The notes below the pieces were generated by a model. The model was given only the letters and a program-made list of their open reading frames with translations. It was not told the origin of the DNA and ran no database searches. Position numbers and translations under genes: made by a program. Positions 35,190 to 42,526 of a DNA stretch of 64,000 nucleotides are shown here, in pieces. Each line of letters starts with the position of its first letter. The first letter of the stretch is position 1. The stretch is from CALMEC01 sp964628685 (GTDB taxonomy: Bacteria > Actinomycetota > Thermoleophilia > Miltoncostaeales > Miltoncostaeaceae), in NCBI GenBank assembly GCA_964628685.1, contig CAZVNM010000002.1, positions 537,756 to 601,755 on the forward strand, in the 5' to 3' direction.

Positions 35190-38100
35190 GTGAGTTCCCG
35201 CGCGCGTCCTGCGCAGTACCCCAGAATCGCCAGGGTGGGAATGGCGATGATCGGGGTGCTCGCCATCCTGACAACCCTGTTCGCATGGCGCGACTACCGT
35301 CGGGACGCCGACCGCTCCGGCGACCGCCTGGCGGCACTGGCGGCCACCGAGTCGCGCAACCTCGAGCGCTACATCCAGGCGCGGTTCCAGATCCTGGGCG
35401 CCGTCGCCACCAGCCCGAGCTTCCGCAACGCGAGGGGGGAGACGATCGCCGCCGACCTGGTGGAGGTCGATCCGCAGGAGCGCGGGTTCGACGGCGGCAT
35501 GATGTGGGTCGACGCCTCCGGGATCGTCCGGGCGACCACCTCCCGGTCCGGCGGCTTCGGCCTCGACCTGACCGATCGCCAGTACGTGAAGGACGTCCTC
35601 TCCACCGGTGAGCCGGCGGTGCAGGCCGTCATCGGGCGCCTGGACGAGCAGCCGGTGGTCGTGCTGGCCGTCCCCACCCGCGGCGGCGCCGGGCGTGTCA
35701 ACGGCGCGCTCCTGGGCGTCTTCAGCCAGCAGGCCATCGGCGCGCAGCTGACCGGACTCACCGACGGCACCGAGGAGGTCGTCGTCATCGACGACGTCGC
35801 CAACATCGTGGTGGGTGGACGCACCGGCGCCCTGGACCGCATCGACCCGGGAAGCCCCTACGGCGTCATCCGCTACCGACAAAACGGCGTGCTCTCGAGC
35901 GCCGTCGGGCTCACCGGCGGACGCGACCGGGTGATCGGGTTCTCATTGGTGCCCACGCTCGACTGGATCGTCGCCGTGTCGGACGACCGCGGCGCCGTGC
36001 TTCGTCCGGCGCGACGTGCGTTTGCGCAGAAGCTCGCGATCGTCATCGGGGTGGTCGCCCTCGCCGTCGCGGCGATGACCTGGGAGCTCCGCCGCGCCCG
36101 ACGGATGCGCCAGCTGGCGGACGACCGGCGCCTGGCCTCGTCGCGTCAGCGCATCGCGGCGTCGCGGTTCATCGTCGCGGACAATCCGGGCACGGTCGCG
36201 CGCACCGTCTGCCACGCGGTCGAGGACGAGCTGGGCATCCCGTGGTGCGCGATCGTCTCGGCCATGCCGGACGCCCCGACGCGGCTCCTCGCGACCTCGG
36301 GCGACGTGCCCGGGTGGGTGGACCACGTCCAGGTGGACCTGGGCGAGCTGCCGCAGGCGCCGCGCGGCGAGGCCGCACGTCTGCTCCCCATCACGCCGAT
36401 CGGCGCCGGACCGGATGCGCCGCAGGTGCGTGCCACGCGCATCGGAAGCGACTCCGCGTCGGGCACGCGGGTGCTGATCGCCCCGTACGACCGCGACCTG
36501 GACGAGGGGCAGCGCGCGTCGGTGTCGGGGATCCTCGAGAGCGCCACGCAGGCGTTCGACCGTGCGTACCTGATGGACCGGGACCGGCGCGCCCGCGAAC
36601 GCACCAACCTGCTGACGCGTCTTTCGTCCGAGATCAACGACGTCGACGGCGTCGCCGCCCGCACCCGCCGGCTGGTGGAGGTCGTCGTGCCGGAGTGGGC
36701 CGACGCGGCCGTCGTCCAGTCGGTGGTGGAGCCCTACGAGACGATCGCGGCCCGCCACCGCGTACCGGGCAGGCTGCCCGCCATCATCGCCGAGGCGCAG
36801 GACGGGGTCCGGGCCGTCGTCGCACGGGAGGAACACCGTTCGCGTCGTGTGGGGCGCGCGGCGAGCGACCTGCCCGAGGCGCTGCAGGCGGCGCGGGCGA
36901 CGCTCGTGTCGGACGAGCGCGGCACGACGATCATCGCGCCGCTTCGTCAGCGCGACGTCGTCGAGACCGTCCTCATCCTGCGGCGGGAGGCGGGACGGCC
37001 GCCGTTCGACGAGGACAACCTGGAGTACGCGGAGCTCATCGCCGACCGCGGTGCGGTCGGCATCGACCGTGCCCGCCGGTCCGCACACGAGCGGCAGGTG
37101 GCGATGGAGCTGCAGCGCAGCCTGCTGCCGGAGTCGGCGTCGGAGTTCTCGGACCGCGTTCGCGTCGCGACCCGGTACCTGCCCGGCGCCCGCGAACTGA
37201 ACGTCGGCGGCGACTGGTTCGACGCAAGCGAACGGCGCGACGGGCGACTCGTCCTGGTGGTGGGCGACGTCGTGGGCCACGGCCTGCCCTCCGCAGCGGC
37301 GATGGGGCGGCTGGCGAGTGCCCTGCGGGCCCTGGCCATCTCGGAGCAGTCGCCCGAAACCACCCTGGATGCGCTGGAGGAGTTCGCGTCGCGCACACGC
37401 GGGGCGACGCTCGCGACCGTGGCGATCCTGGTCCTGGACGCCGAGACCGGTGACCTCGAGTACTGCGTGGCCGGCCATCCGCCGCCGCTCGTCGTGCACC
37501 GCGACGGGTCGACCGACTATCTGTGGGAGGGGCGGCGCACCCCCCTCGGTGTGAGCGTCCCCGGTCACGACGCCGGTGGCGTCGGCCGCGCGCGTCTGTC
37601 GGAGGGGGACACGATCGTCCTGTACTCGGACGGGGTGGTGGAGCGGCGCGGCGAGCTGATCGACACGTCACTCGAGCGGCTTGCGCGCACCGCGCGGGCC
37701 AACCGGGACCTCGGTCCCGACAGCATGGTCGACGCGGTGCTGGGCGAGATGCTGGGCGCGGTCACCCAGTCGGACGACGCGGCGATGCTGATCGCCCGCA
37801 TCGACCACGTGGGCCGGCGCGTGCGCTTCTCGCAGCCGGCGACCGCCGACGGGGTGACCAAGGCGCGCGAGCGGATCGACGCGTGGACGGGCGAGGTCCT
37901 GCCGCACGAGGACGCCGAGGCCGTGCGCCTGGCCGCCGCCGCCGCGCTCTCGGACCTGGCCGCGTGCGACGGCGGTGACGACGACCACCTGGACGTCGAG
38001 CTGGCGCGGGACCGCGACGGGGCGTTCGGTGTGCGGATCGCCCGCCGCGGGACACACGTCGCGGGCGGGCCCGCCGAGGACGGGCCGGCGCTCGAGACGA

Positions 38101-38198
38101 TCCGCGGCGTCATGGCCGACGTGCGGGTCGAACGGCGGGAGGATCGGGTCGAGATCGACATGCGCGGCACGTCGTCGGTCCCCGCCACGACCGTGTGA
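35190..38198 (+). CDS. Membrane sensor SpoIIE-type PP2C phosphatase
   Basis: A 1002-residue signalling protein. It has a membrane helix (about 16-34), an extracytoplasmic Cache-like sensor (about 35-275, with GGMMWVDASGIVRATTSRSG), a second helix (about 280-298), GAF-like segments and a SpoIIE phosphatase domain from about 640 to 870. The phosphatase metal ligands sit in ELNVGGDWFDA, GDVVGHGLPSAAAM, DTIVLYSDGVVE and SDDAAMLIARI. A degenerate HATPase-like tail closes it. It would dephosphorylate a STAS antagonist such as the one at 41412, releasing a SigB-type sigma factor in response to an outside signal. The GTG at 35190 was chosen because TM1 begins right after it. Confidence 0.92.
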   Translation: MSSRARPAQYPRIARVGMAMIGVLAILTTLFAWRDYRRDADRSGDRLAALAATESRNLERYIQARFQILGAVATSPSFRNARGETIAADLVEVDPQERGFDGGMMWVDASGIVRATTSRSGGFGLDLTDRQYVKDVLSTGEPAVQAVIGRLDEQPVVVLAVPTRGGAGRVNGALLGVFSQQAIGAQLTGLTDGTEEVVVIDDVANIVVGGRTGALDRIDPGSPYGVIRYRQNGVLSSAVGLTGGRDRVIGFSLVPTLDWIVAVSDDRGAVLRPARRAFAQKLAIVIGVVALAVAAMTWELRRARRMRQLADDRRLASSRQRIAASRFIVADNPGTVARTVCHAVEDELGIPWCAIVSAMPDAPTRLLATSGDVPGWVDHVQVDLGELPQAPRGEAARLLPITPIGAGPDAPQVRATRIGSDSASGTRVLIAPYDRDLDEGQRASVSGILESATQAFDRAYLMDRDRRARERTNLLTRLSSEINDVDGVAARTRRLVEVVVPEWADAAVVQSVVEPYETIAARHRVPGRLPAIIAEAQDGVRAVVAREEHRSRRVGRAASDLPEALQAARATLVSDERGTTIIAPLRQRDVVETVLILRREAGRPPFDEDNLEYAELIADRGAVGIDRARRSAHERQVAMELQRSLLPESASEFSDRVRVATRYLPGARELNVGGDWFDASERRDGRLVLVVGDVVGHGLPSAAAMGRLASALRALAISEQSPETTLDALEEFASRTRGATLATVAILVLDAETGDLEYCVAGHPPPLVVHRDGSTDYLWEGRRTPLGVSVPGHDAGGVGRARLSEGDTIVLYSDGVVERRGELIDTSLERLARTARANRDLGPDSMVDAVLGEMLGAVTQSDDAAMLIARIDHVGRRVRFSQPATADGVTKARERIDAWTGEVLPHEDAEAVRLAAAAALSDLAACDGGDDDHLDVELARDRDGAFGVRIARRGTHVAGGPAEDGPALETIRGVMADVRVERREDRVEIDMRGTSSVPATTV

Positions 38199-38338
38199 CC
38201 GGACGAGTGTTTGGATCATGTGTGGAGAAGTCCACAGCGGCTTCCACCGTGTCCGACGGCGTGGCAGTCTTCCGAGGGATTTCGGACGTTGGGGGAAGCG
38301 TGGGGAAAGGGCGGCCGGCCACGGCTGAAGAGGAGACG

Positions 38339-38917
38339 GTGCCCACACGGGTGCGGATTCTGATCGCCAACGAGGCACAGGAACGCCTCGACCTCGTCGC
38401 GGGGATGATCACGGCCGCCGGCCACGAGGTGGTGGCACGGCTCATCGGTCCGGCCGACGTGATCCCCGCGATCGTCGAGACGTCACCGGACATGGCGATC
38501 GTCGCGCTCGGTGAACACGACGACCACGCGCTCCAACACGTCGCGATGATCGTGGAGGAGGCCCAGTGCCCGGTCATCGTCATGCTGGAGCGCAGCGACG
38601 TGGACTTCGTGGCGAAGGCGGCGCGGCTCGGGATCTTCGGGCACCTGGACGGTGGCGGCGATCCGGAGGAGCTGCAGTCGACGATCGAGATCGTCCTGCG
38701 GCGCTTCGACGACCTGAGCGGGCTGCGCGAGGCGTTCGCACGTCGCATCCTCGTCGAGCGCGCCAAGGGCGTCCTGATGGAGCGTCACGGCATCGACGAA
38801 CGTGCGGCGTTCGACCGTCTGCGTCGTGCGGCCCGGTCCGAACGCGCCCGGGTCGTGGTGATCTCCCAACGGGTGCTCGACGAGTTCGTCCAGGGCCTCA
38901 TCACCCCGGTGGACTGA
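38339..38917 (+). CDS. ANTAR-domain regulator with degenerate receiver
   Basis: A 192-residue protein with an N-terminal receiver-like domain (residues 1-120) and a C-terminal ANTAR RNA-binding domain (RRILVERAKGVLMERHGIDE, AAFDRLRRAARSERARVVVI). ANTAR proteins usually bind paired stem-loops in mRNA and prevent termination. The receiver lacks the phosphoacceptor: the segment PDMAIVALGEH has Ala56 where Asp is expected, and the upstream acidic pair is reduced to NEAQE. It is probably not controlled by phosphorylation. The GTG at 38339 is preceded by GAGGAG. It lies between the SpoIIE phosphatase and the sigma factor genes. Confidence 0.92.
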   Translation: MPTRVRILIANEAQERLDLVAGMITAAGHEVVARLIGPADVIPAIVETSPDMAIVALGEHDDHALQHVAMIVEEAQCPVIVMLERSDVDFVAKAARLGIFGHLDGGGDPEELQSTIEIVLRRFDDLSGLREAFARRILVERAKGVLMERHGIDERAAFDRLRRAARSERARVVVISQRVLDEFVQGLITPVD

Positions 38918-38923
38918 CCCGGC

Positions 38924-39637
38924 TCAGCCGTCCTCGTCGGCGCCCACCTGCTCCCGCAGCGTCTTGAGCGAGCGGGCGATCAGCCGCGAGACGTGCATCT
39001 GCGAGATACCGATGCGCTTGGCGATCTCGGACTGCGTCATCCCGCGCTCGAAGCGCAGCAGGAGGATCTTCTGCTCGCGTTCCGGAAGCTCGAAGAACCG
39101 GGCGCCCAGGGAGGCGCGCCCCTCCGCCAGGTCGAAGCCCTCGTCGATGATCCCGACGTCGATGGGGTCGTCCTCCTCCGCCGCGGGACGACGCGACAGC
39201 GACATCGGCTGGTAGGCGCTGCTCGCCGCGATGGCATCGAGGGTCTCGTCCTCGGACAGGCCGGTGTGCTCCGAGATCTCGCGGATCGATGGGCTGCGGC
39301 CCAGCGTCGCGGTCAGCTCGTCGACGGTGAGGTTGATCCGCCGGTGGGCGTCCTGCACCGAGCGCGGCACGTGCACCATCCACGTCCGGTCGCGGAAGTG
39401 CCGGCGGATCTCACTGAGGATGGTTGGCGTCGCGAAGCTGGCCAGGTCGGTGCCGCGGGTCGGGTCGAAGCGGTCGACGGCCTTGATGAGGCCGATCGTC
39501 CCGACCTGGATCAGGTCCTCGAGCGGCTCGCCACGACGGGCGTAGCGACCCGCGAGCGCCCGGACGAGTGGCATGAGCTCGAGGATCCGCTCCTCGCGTG
39601 ACGCGGCGTCACCGGTGGGCAACCGCGACCCCCTCAC
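38924..39637 (-). CDS. SigB/SigF/SigG-type alternative RNA polymerase sigma factor
   Basis: A sigma-70 family factor of about 237 residues lacking region 1. Region 2 reads LEDLIQVGTIGLIKAVDRFD then TDLASFATPTILSEIRRHFR, region 3 DRTWMVHVPRSVQDAHRRIN, and region 4.2 MTQSEIAKRIGISQMHVSRL. These identify the general-stress/sporulation group controlled by partner switching. The GTG at 39637 overlaps the upstream gene by 29 nt; a TTG at 39622 with AGGGGG 6 nt ahead is an equally good start. It likely recognises GTTT/GGGTA-type promoters, one of which lies ahead of the intact anti-sigma gene at 40208. Confidence 0.94.
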   Translation of the reverse strand: MRGSRLPTGDAASREERILELMPLVRALAGRYARRGEPLEDLIQVGTIGLIKAVDRFDPTRGTDLASFATPTILSEIRRHFRDRTWMVHVPRSVQDAHRRINLTVDELTATLGRSPSIREISEHTGLSEDETLDAIAASSAYQPMSLSRRPAAEEDDPIDVGIIDEGFDLAEGRASLGARFFELPEREQKILLLRFERGMTQSEIAKRIGISQMHVSRLIARSLKTLREQVGADEDG

Positions 39638-40103
39638 CGGCGTCGATGTGCGACGCGGCCGTCCGCCGCACCAGGTCGAAGCGCAGACACACGCGCGTCC
39701 CGCCGGTCGGGTGCTCGATCGTGCAGCGGTCGGCCAGGAGCGCCATGAGCCGCGCCCCGAGCGCGCGCGGTCCGGTGGCGCAGGCGACGTCCGCCGCACC
39801 GCCCCGGATCTGCACGGCCACGTCCATCCGGTCGTCGTCGCACTCGACCTCGACGTCGATGGTGGGACGGATGAACGACCTGGGCTCCGGCGGCCACGAT
39901 CCGACCACGCAGGAGGTGCACGCCTCCGTGACCGCCAGCAGCACGTCGTCGCGGCGCGCACCGTGCATGCCGCGGTCGGTGCAGATGCGGGTCAGCACAT
40001 CTCGCACGGCGCGGATCGCCACCGGGGTCGCCGGAACGACGACGAGGTCGGCGGAGCGCGATGTCCCGAAGGCTGCGGGAGGCCGATGGGTGACGGGGCT
40101 CAC
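39609..40103 (-). CDS. Degenerate RsbW-like (HATPase fold) protein, probable anti-sigma or decoy
   Basis: A 164-residue protein with the overall RsbW pattern, encoded just upstream of and overlapping the sigma gene. The N box reads LAVTEACTSCVVGSW, keeping the Glu but with Ser in place of the key Asn. The G1 motif (DxGxG) is replaced by IRGGAADVA. It may bind a sigma factor or antagonist without kinase activity. A TACGAT hexamer 7 nt before the GTG at 40103 supports this leaderless start over a longer TTG-started form (40157). Confidence 0.8.
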   Translation of the reverse strand: MSPVTHRPPAAFGTSRSADLVVVPATPVAIRAVRDVLTRICTDRGMHGARRDDVLLAVTEACTSCVVGSWPPEPRSFIRPTIDVEVECDDDRMDVAVQIRGGAADVACATGPRALGARLMALLADRCTIEHPTGGTRVCLRFDLVRRTAASHIDAGEGVAVAHR

Positions 40104-40110
40104 GGCGCGA

Positions 40111-40116
40111 ATCGTA
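40111..40116 (-). promoter_or_regulatory. Candidate -10 hexamer (TACGAT) for the degenerate RsbW/sigma operon
   Basis: On the minus strand TACGAT ends 7 nt before the GTG at 40103, the usual leaderless spacing here. It is divergent from the SigB-type promoter about 55 bp away. Confidence 0.5.
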
Positions 40117-40169
40117 CCGGTCCGTACGTGGCCGTCCCGGTGACGACGATCACTCAACCACCTTCGGAC

Positions 40170-40194
40170 GTTTGACCGGCCTGCCGACGGGTAA
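40170..40194 (+). promoter_or_regulatory. Predicted SigB/SigF-type promoter
   Basis: GTTT (40170-40173), 15-nt spacer, GGGTAA (40189-40194). SigB/SigF promoters have GTTT and GGGTAT/GGGTAA elements 14-16 nt apart, so this is a close match. It lies 14 nt before the GTG of the intact anti-sigma gene, suggesting that the sigma factor switches on its own inhibitor. Confidence 0.72.
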
Positions 40195-40207
40195 ACTCGT
40201 CAGCGAG

Positions 40208-40678
40208 GTGGCCCAAACTCCCGCCCCTCAGGTGCCAGTGTCTGATCACGTTCCAAGCTCAGATCCCGATATCGAACTCCGGATGACGGCGACCAAGTCA
40301 AGCGTCGTGGTCGCCCGCCAGTTGCTCGGCGGTGTGTCCGACGCCTGGCAGTGGGACGATTCGTTCACCGGCGACGTGAAGCTCGCGCTGAGCGAGGCCT
40401 GCAACAACGTCGTGGTGCACGCGTACGGGGAGGAGACCCCCGGCGAACTGCACCTGCGGCTGTGGGCCGGTTCGGACTGGGCCGTGCTCGCCGTCGCCGA
40501 CGACGGTGTCGGGCTGGAGTCCGAGTCGCGGTCACCCAACCGCATGGGCCTGGGCCTCGGGCTGCCCCTCATGCACGAGCTGTCCGACGCCCTGGCGATC
40601 CGTCAGGACGGTGAGCGGACGACCGAGGTCGTCATGCGGTTCAGCCGAAACGGTGTGGACGGTGGGGCTCAGGTGTGA
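40208..40678 (+). CDS. RsbW-like anti-sigma factor serine kinase
   Basis: A 156-residue HATPase-type protein that would bind and hold the SigB-type sigma factor and phosphorylate its STAS antagonist. All ATP-binding motifs are intact: N box LALSEACNNVVVHAY, G1 box VADDGVGLE and G2 box MGLGLGLPLM. The GTG at 40208 was selected because it follows the SigB-type promoter and the kinase core begins about 25 codons later. Its stop overlaps the start of the next gene (GTGA). It is the only fully intact kinase of the three RsbW-like proteins here. Confidence 0.9.
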   Translation: MAQTPAPQVPVSDHVPSSDPDIELRMTATKSSVVVARQLLGGVSDAWQWDDSFTGDVKLALSEACNNVVVHAYGEETPGELHLRLWAGSDWAVLAVADDGVGLESESRSPNRMGLGLGLPLMHELSDALAIRQDGERTTEVVMRFSRNGVDGGAQV

Positions 40679-41043
40679 GGACCCCGGTCTGGTTGACGGT
40701 TGTCCGCGGACCGCAGGCCGAACCGGTGATCACCCGGGTGGTGCGCGCACTGGGTGCCCACACGGACCTCCCCCTCGACCGCGTGGAGGACGCCACGCTC
40801 GTCTCGGCCGAGCTCCTCACGCTGGCGTTCGATGAGCATGAGCGCGTGGCCGTGCGGATCCTCCGCAGGGATCGGGGGCTCGAGATCGCGGTCGCGGACG
40901 TCGACGGCACCCTGACGCGCGGGGCGCAGGCCGGCGGCGGGACGGAGTGGGGGATCATCCGCGCCATGGCGGACATCGCGACACCGGACGACGACGGCTG
41001 GGTCGTCGTCAGGATCGGGGACGCCGGATCAGACGGAGGGTGA
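40675..41043 (+). CDS. Short degenerate RsbW-like protein
   Basis: A 122-residue protein with a shrunken HATPase pattern. The N-box-like stretch VSAELLTLAFDEHE lacks the Asn, the G1-like stretch is VADVDGTLTRG, and GGGTEWGIIRAMADIA could be a remnant G2 box. ATP binding is doubtful. The GTG overlaps the stop of the intact anti-sigma gene, so the two are made together and may form heterodimers. The 3' end overlaps the STAS gene by 15 nt on the opposite strand. Confidence 0.75.
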   Translation: MRTPVWLTVVRGPQAEPVITRVVRALGAHTDLPLDRVEDATLVSAELLTLAFDEHERVAVRILRRDRGLEIAVADVDGTLTRGAQAGGGTEWGIIRAMADIATPDDDGWVVVRIGDAGSDGG

Positions 41044-41412
41044 GCCGTTCGTCGGCTGGGCGGCCGGCGCGCTCGCCACGTCGTCCACCTCGACGAAGCG
41101 GCTTCGCAGGTCGACCAGGTCGAGGATGCGGGCGACCGGCACCGACGGGCTGAGCAGGGCGAACCCGCGCCCACGTTCGGTCACCGACTGCTCGCACTGC
41201 AGGAGCGAGCGCACGCCGCTCGAGTCGATGAACTCGACCCCGGACAGCGACAGGACCACGGGCGCCGGGGAATCCGGCAGCGACTCGACGGCCGCCACCA
41301 GCTGATCGGCGGTCGCGAGATCGATCTCGCCCGTCGCGGTCACCACGGTCGCATGGGCGGTGTCGTCGACGCTCAGTCGGAGCGTGTCCGGAAGTGGCTC
41401 TTGGTCGGTCAT
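41029..41412 (-). CDS. STAS-domain anti-sigma factor antagonist
   Basis: A 127-residue SpoIIAA/RsbV-like protein. The phosphorylated serine is in VEFIDSSGVRSLLQ (Ser64 or Ser65). The rest (VVTATGEIDLATADQLVAAV, RGRGFALLSPSVPVARILDL) is typical. In its unphosphorylated form it would bind the RsbW-like kinase and free the sigma factor; the SpoIIE phosphatase would reactivate it. A TACCCT hexamer lies about 11 nt before the ATG at 41412. It is convergent with the RsbW-like pair. Confidence 0.93.
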   Translation of the reverse strand: MTDQEPLPDTLRLSVDDTAHATVVTATGEIDLATADQLVAAVESLPDSPAPVVLSLSGVEFIDSSGVRSLLQCEQSVTERGRGFALLSPSVPVARILDLVDLRSRFVEVDDVASAPAAQPTNGSPSV

Positions 41413-41459
41413 GTCGCGCCCGAGGGTAGCAGAGGCTGATGGTTGCGCAGATCGGTTCA

Positions 41460-42494
41460 TCAGTGCTTCTCGGCGTGACCGCCGAACTGCTTGCGCATGG
41501 CCGACAGCACCCGGTCGGCGAAGTCGGATTCGCCGCGGGAGCTGAACCGCTGGTAGAGCGCCGCGGTCAGCACGTGCGCCGGGACGCTCGTCTCGACGGC
41601 CGCCTGAACGGTCCAGCGGCCCTCACCGCTGTCGCTCACGCGTCCGCTGAACTCGTCGAGGCCGGGATCGTCCAGGAGCGCGATCGCCGTCAGGTCGAGC
41701 AGCCAGCCGGCGACGACGCTTCCACGACGCCACACCTCGGCGATGGCGGTCGTGTCCAGGTCGTAGCGGTAGTACTCCGGATGCGTCAGCGGCGCGGTCT
41801 CCGCGTCCTTCGAGCGGTCCTCGGCGCCGGCGTCGGCCTTGCGGAGGATGGCGAACCCCTCGGCGTAGGCGGCCATGGCGCCGTACTCGATGCCGTTGTG
41901 GACCATCTTCACGAAGTGCCCGGCGCCGGCGGGACCGCAGTGCAGGTAGCCGTGCTCGGCGGTGCTCGCCGGTCCCCGCCTGCCCGGTGTCCGCGGCGCC
42001 GCGTCCACACCCGGTGCGAGGGTCCGGAAGATGGGATCGAGGCGGGTGACCGTCGCCTCCTCACCGCCGATCATCATGCAGTAGCCGCGGTTGAGGCCGA
42101 ACACGCCGCCGCTCGTGCCGACGTCGACGAAGTCGATGCCGCGTTCGGCGAGGGACGCGGCGTGGTGGATGTCGTCGCGGTAGTAGCTGTTGCCGCCGTC
42201 GATGACGACGTCGCCGGGCTCGAGGTGCGCGGCCACGTCGGCGATGACCTCGGCGGTGATGGCGGCGGGGACCATGATCCACACGCTGCGGGGCGCGTCG
42301 AGCTTCGCGGCCAGATCCGCGAGGTCGGTCGCCGGGATGGCGCCCTCCTCGGCGAGTGCGGCGGTGGCCGCCGGGTCGACGTCGTGGACCACGCAGCGGT
42401 GGCCGTCGCGCATGAGGCGGCGCACGATGTTGGCGCCCATGCGCCCGAGCCCGACCATCCCCAGCTGCATCGTCGTGGTTGTCGCGTCGGCCAT
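41460..42494 (-). CDS. gnd: 6-phosphogluconate dehydrogenase, decarboxylating (short GntZ-like type)
   Basis: A 344-residue enzyme oxidising 6-phosphogluconate to ribulose 5-phosphate. It has the N-terminal Rossmann loop MQLGMVGLGRMGANIVRRL, VIDGGNSYYRDD, the substrate loop DVGTSGGVFGLNRGYC and the catalytic lysine region GHFVKMVHNGIEYG. The length and GTSGG variant mark the short, usually NAD-dependent class. GAGGG precedes the ATG. It lies 32 nt downstream of pgi on the same strand, so pgi-gnd is probably an operon. Confidence 0.95.
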   Translation of the reverse strand: MADATTTTMQLGMVGLGRMGANIVRRLMRDGHRCVVHDVDPAATAALAEEGAIPATDLADLAAKLDAPRSVWIMVPAAITAEVIADVAAHLEPGDVVIDGGNSYYRDDIHHAASLAERGIDFVDVGTSGGVFGLNRGYCMMIGGEEATVTRLDPIFRTLAPGVDAAPRTPGRRGPASTAEHGYLHCGPAGAGHFVKMVHNGIEYGAMAAYAEGFAILRKADAGAEDRSKDAETAPLTHPEYYRYDLDTTAIAEVWRRGSVVAGWLLDLTAIALLDDPGLDEFSGRVSDSGEGRWTVQAAVETSVPAHVLTAALYQRFSSRGESDFADRVLSAMRKQFGGHAEKH

Positions 42495-42526
42495 GTGCCC
42501 TCGTTTCGTGTCGCGGTTGTCGGGCG

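Noticed and set aside
38221..38236. Stem-loop TGTGGA-GAAG-TCCACA as an ANTAR target ahead of the ANTAR gene
   Set aside because: ANTAR targets are paired stem-loops with six-base loops carrying A at position 1 and G at 4; this is a single stem with a four-base loop.
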